Below are positions 12,909 through 13,519 of a stretch of DNA of 13,519 bases, one piece after another. Origin of the DNA: Chloroflexota bacterium (lineage in GTDB: Bacteria > Chloroflexota > Limnocylindria > Limnocylindrales > CSP1-4); the NCBI GenBank assembly GCA_021812735.1, contig JAKAMV010000169.1, positions 1 through 13,519 on the forward strand, read 5' to 3'. Both the position numbers and the translations under genes were made by a program. Numbering within the stretch: position 1 is the stretch's first letter; each line of letters opens with the position of its first letter. The notes under the pieces are model-generated. The model was not told the DNA's origin. It did no database searches and saw nothing but the letters and a program-made list of their open reading frames with translations.

Positions 12909-12946
12909 TGCAACGAGATGGGAATACAGTTGCTGCGTCAAACAAC
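12901..12946. promoter_or_regulatory. candidate MarR operators overlapping the divergent promoters
   Basis: GTTG...CAAC inverted pairs occur twice: 12901-12904 with 12911-12914 (6-base spacer, covering both -35 boxes), and 12929-12932 with 12943-12946 (10-base spacer, covering the YceI -10 end and start site). TTG/CAA-type dyads are usual for MarR proteins. Binding here would block YceI transcription and marR itself. The regulator-site match is inferred from position. Confidence 0.5.
12902..12930 (+). promoter_or_regulatory. sigma-70-type promoter of the YceI gene
   Basis: A perfect TTGACA (12902-12907), a 17-base spacer and TACAGT (12925-12930; 4 of 6 to TATAAT). The transcription start is expected near 12937, giving a leader of about 50 bases. 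It is the best promoter in the window. Confidence 0.7.
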
Positions 12947-12968
12947 GAAAGCGGCGGCGACGCCGCAC

Positions 12969-12974
12969 AGGAGA
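12969..12974 (+). promoter_or_regulatory. Shine-Dalgarno of the YceI gene
   Basis: AGGAGA lies 12 bases before ATG 12987, a somewhat long but usable spacing. There is no nearer start codon in frame. Confidence 0.5.
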
Positions 12975-12986
12975 GCCCCGCGACCC

Positions 12987-13519
12987 ATGGCGACCACCGC
13001 GTTCAACCTCGACAAGGCCCACACCGACGTTACGTTCAGCACCAAGCACATGATGGTGACCACCGTTCACGGCCGGTTCAACGCCGTGGACGGCATCCTC
13101 AACCTCGACCCCGAGAACCCCGCCGCGTCCTCGGGCTCGTTCACGGTCGAGACGGCCTCGATCAACACCGGCGTGGACCAGCGCGACGCCCACCTCCGCT
13201 CCGCTGACTTCCTCGACGCCGGGCAGTACCCCGCGCTGTCCTTCACCTCGACCAAGATCGAGTCCAAGGGCGGCGACGAGTACCGGATCACCGGCGACCT
13301 GACCGTCAAGAGCGTGACGCGGCCGGTCACCTTCGACGCCGAGTTCCTCGGCCTGTACCAGTCGATGGCCGGCGCCCGCAGGGCTGGATTCCACGCCACC
13401 GCCAAGATCAACCGCGAGGACTTCGGGCTGACCTGGAATGTCGCGCTCGAGAGTGGCGGCTGGCTGGTGGGCAAGGACATCAAGATCGAGATCGACCTCG
13501 CCGTCGAGGAGGCGGCCAA
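12987..13519 (+). CDS. YceI-family lipid/polyisoprenoid-binding protein (3' end beyond window)
   Basis: This frame is open from ATG 12987 to the window edge, giving 177 complete codons with no stop yet; family members are about 170-200 residues, so little is missing. Translation by hand starts MATTAFNLDKAHTDVTFSTK, followed by HMMVTTVHGRFNAVDGIL: the YceI signature of a start strand and an S/T-x-K-H-M motif. Further on: DQRDAHLRSADFLDAGQYP, SFTSTKIE, ITGDLTVKSVTRPVTF, ATAKINREDFGLTWN and a final VGKDIKIEIDLAVEEAA. There is no signal peptide, so it should be cytoplasmic, unlike E. coli YceI. YceI proteins are lipocalin-like barrels that bind isoprenoid chains. It is divergent from, and probably repressed by, the MarR gene. 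Confidence 0.93.
   Translation, partial: MATTAFNLDKAHTDVTFSTKHMMVTTVHGRFNAVDGILNLDPENPAASSGSFTVETASINTGVDQRDAHLRSADFLDAGQYPALSFTSTKIESKGGDEYRITGDLTVKSVTRPVTFDAEFLGLYQSMAGARRAGFHATAKINREDFGLTWNVALESGGWLVGKDIKIEIDLAVEEAA

Noticed and set aside
12778..13207. Other plus-strand and minus-strand frames over the YceI gene
   Set aside because: Shadows of the YceI frame beginning at 12987, whose translation shows all family motifs.

Overview
The window is strongly G+C-rich, with almost only G/C in third codon positions, and is gene-dense. Coenzyme F420 biosynthesis beside an F420-type oxidoreductase, a homodimeric-type pyruvate dehydrogenase E1 (AceE), MarR/YceI and DUF72 genes suggest a high-GC soil or freshwater bacterium. 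The CofD sequence (GEPTWFALGDRDLALH) reads more like Chloroflexota (Limnocylindria/Ellin6529-like) than Actinomycetota. That placement is inference from sequence feel, not a search. No mobile element, tRNA, rRNA or CRISPR array was seen.

Layout, left to right. (1) 37-1414, minus: a PPOX-class putative F420-dependent oxidoreductase and CofD (F420 biosynthesis), separated by one base. (2) 1415-1900: intergenic, with a possible eroded membrane-segment reading frame. (3) 1901-2791, plus: an inositol-monophosphatase-family enzyme, converging on (4) a minus-strand operon at 4959-2876: nicotinamidase, membrane-anchored SRPBCC protein, stand-alone 5'-3' exonuclease. (5) 5023-5100: three tandem 26-bp hairpin-forming repeats. 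The copy nearest the gene holds the stop codon of (6) an orphan OmpR/KdpE-type response regulator (minus), which appears to start at an ATC codon behind a very good Shine-Dalgarno. (7) 5820-6433: about 600 bases of repeat-rich non-coding DNA. (8) 6434-7165, plus: an XRE-type HTH protein with a C-terminal region that may be nuclease-fold-like. (9) 7307-9988, plus: aceE, followed by a perfect 13-bp hairpin terminator. (10) 12872-10270, minus: a MarR regulator, DUF72 protein and lipoprotein PQQ-type sugar dehydrogenase in a tight operon. (11) 12987 to the right edge, plus: a YceI-family protein divergent from MarR. The two share overlapping promoters and probable MarR operators; this YceI gene is cut by the window end.

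Regulation visible in the DNA: three unlinked minus-strand genes (PPOX, nicotinamidase, MarR) each have a TAnnnT -10-like hexamer exactly 6 bases before ATG. That is the signature of leaderless transcripts. Other genes (response regulator, aceE, YceI) have recognisable Shine-Dalgarno sequences, so both initiation modes seem to be used.

Most of the window is ordinary chromosomal metabolism. The parts that deserve a second look are the ATC-start response regulator, the nested repeat arrays flanking it, the HTH/nuclease-like fusion, and the MarR/YceI divergon.
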